6,688 nt of DNA, from the NCBI GenBank assembly GCA_902789835.1, contig CADAPN010000104.1:1-6688 (forward strand), read 5' to 3'. Both the position numbers and the translations under genes were made by a program. The stretch comes from Oscillospiraceae bacterium (GTDB lineage: Bacteria; Bacillota_A; Clostridia; Oscillospirales; Oscillospiraceae). Of the stretch, positions 6,260 to 6,688 are shown piece by piece. Numbering within the stretch: the first letter of the stretch is position 1; every line of letters starts with the position of its first letter. Under the pieces are notes generated by a model. That model made no database searches. It was given only the letters and a program-made list of their open reading frames with translations, and was not told the DNA's origin.

Positions 6260-6688
6260 GTGCTTTCATGACTATACCGGGCGCTACAACCCGGAAGACC
6301 CGATGATCCGGCATAAAATTGTCCATACCCTTTCCGTTGCCGGGCTTTCGGAGCGGATTGCCGGGAGCCTCGGACTGGACGCGGAGGACGTGGACTTTGC
6401 GTGGTTTCTCGGCCTGCTTCATGATATCGGCCGCTTTGAGCAGGTGCGCCGTTACGGAACCTTTGTGGATTCCCAGTCCGTGGATCATGCCGAATTCGGC
6501 GCGGATCTTTTGTTTCGGGACGGGCTTTTCCACTCCTTCCCGACAGAGGATCTTTCGCCGGCGCGGAGACAAATGGCCGAAACCGCCATCCGCCTGCACA
6601 ACAAGCTCTCCCTTCCGGAGAATCTGGATGACGAGACACGATGCTTTTCCCAGATCCTGCGGGATGCGGATAAGGTGGACATTTTTCG
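6237..6688 (+). CDS. HD-domain metal-dependent phosphohydrolase, N-terminal 150 residues (3' end outside window)
   Basis: HD-domain proteins bind one or two divalent metals and hydrolyse phosphomono- or phosphodiesters, often nucleotides; this one's substrate is unknown. The visible 150 residues show the full ligand set in order: His30 (KIVHT), the paired His62-Asp63 in GLLHDIGRFEQ, His84 in SVDHAEFG, His121 in AIRLHN, and Asp145 in RDADKVDIF (Asp143 is also nearby). This matches a widespread stand-alone HD family in Clostridia. Start ATG 6237 has AGGAAGG (6221-6227) nine bases upstream, inside the end of the ABC gene. The reading frame overlaps the ABC frame by 23 bases, which suggests coupled translation and steady co-expression. 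The gene runs off the window edge with no stop; I expect roughly 40-80 further residues by analogy. No frameshift or missing ligand is seen. Confidence 0.92.
   Translation, partial: MNRAAAIKCFHDYTGRYNPEDPMIRHKIVHTLSVAGLSERIAGSLGLDAEDVDFAWFLGLLHDIGRFEQVRRYGTFVDSQSVDHAEFGADLLFRDGLFHSFPTEDLSPARRQMAETAIRLHNKLSLPENLDDETRCFSQILRDADKVDIF

Noticed and set aside
6219..6682. Several minus-strand open frames at the window's right edge
   Set aside because: They oppose the HD-domain gene, whose + frame carries the complete set of metal ligands.

Overview
The window reads as chromosomal DNA of a GC-rich, anaerobic member of the Firmicutes, probably Clostridia of the Oscillospiraceae/Lachnospiraceae type. 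The signs are a short ThiI without a rhodanese domain, an oxygen-sensitive class III ribonucleotide reductase, a clostridial-type HD hydrolase, AGGAG/GGAGG-type ribosome binding sites, and codons rich in G/C at the third position. Placement below class is inference. All genes lie on the + strand. I see no tRNA, rRNA, insertion sequence or CRISPR array.

Layout. (1) Bases 2-337 are the 3' end of a gene that looks like the soluble tail of a large membrane protein of the GT39 glycosyltransferase type. (2) thiI (363-1529) follows after 25 bases with no terminator between, so the two are probably co-transcribed. (3) Bases 1530-1692 form a compact control region: an A-rich tract, a sigma-70-type promoter, two candidate NrdR boxes, and a 14-bp hairpin with a T-run placed at the predicted transcription start. 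(4) nrdD (1693-3894), the catalytic subunit of anaerobic ribonucleotide reductase, is closed by a strong intrinsic terminator (3927-3977). No nrdG activase gene follows. (5) A second good promoter (4026-4055) drives a 720-residue ABC exporter half-transporter (4097-6259), which carries an extra soluble N-terminal domain of about 165 residues. (6) An HD-domain metal-dependent phosphohydrolase gene (6237-6688, cut by the window end) overlaps the ABC gene by 23 bases and is probably translationally coupled to it.

How the genes work together. ThiI (tRNA 4-thiouridine) and NrdD (dNTP supply without oxygen) are housekeeping functions with no direct biochemical link; nrdD has its own promoter and terminator. 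The ABC and HD genes form a separate transcription unit. Most of the window is ordinary. The parts worth a second look are the layered nrdD control region, the missing nrdG, the unusual N-terminal domain of the ABC protein, and its coupling to the HD enzyme.
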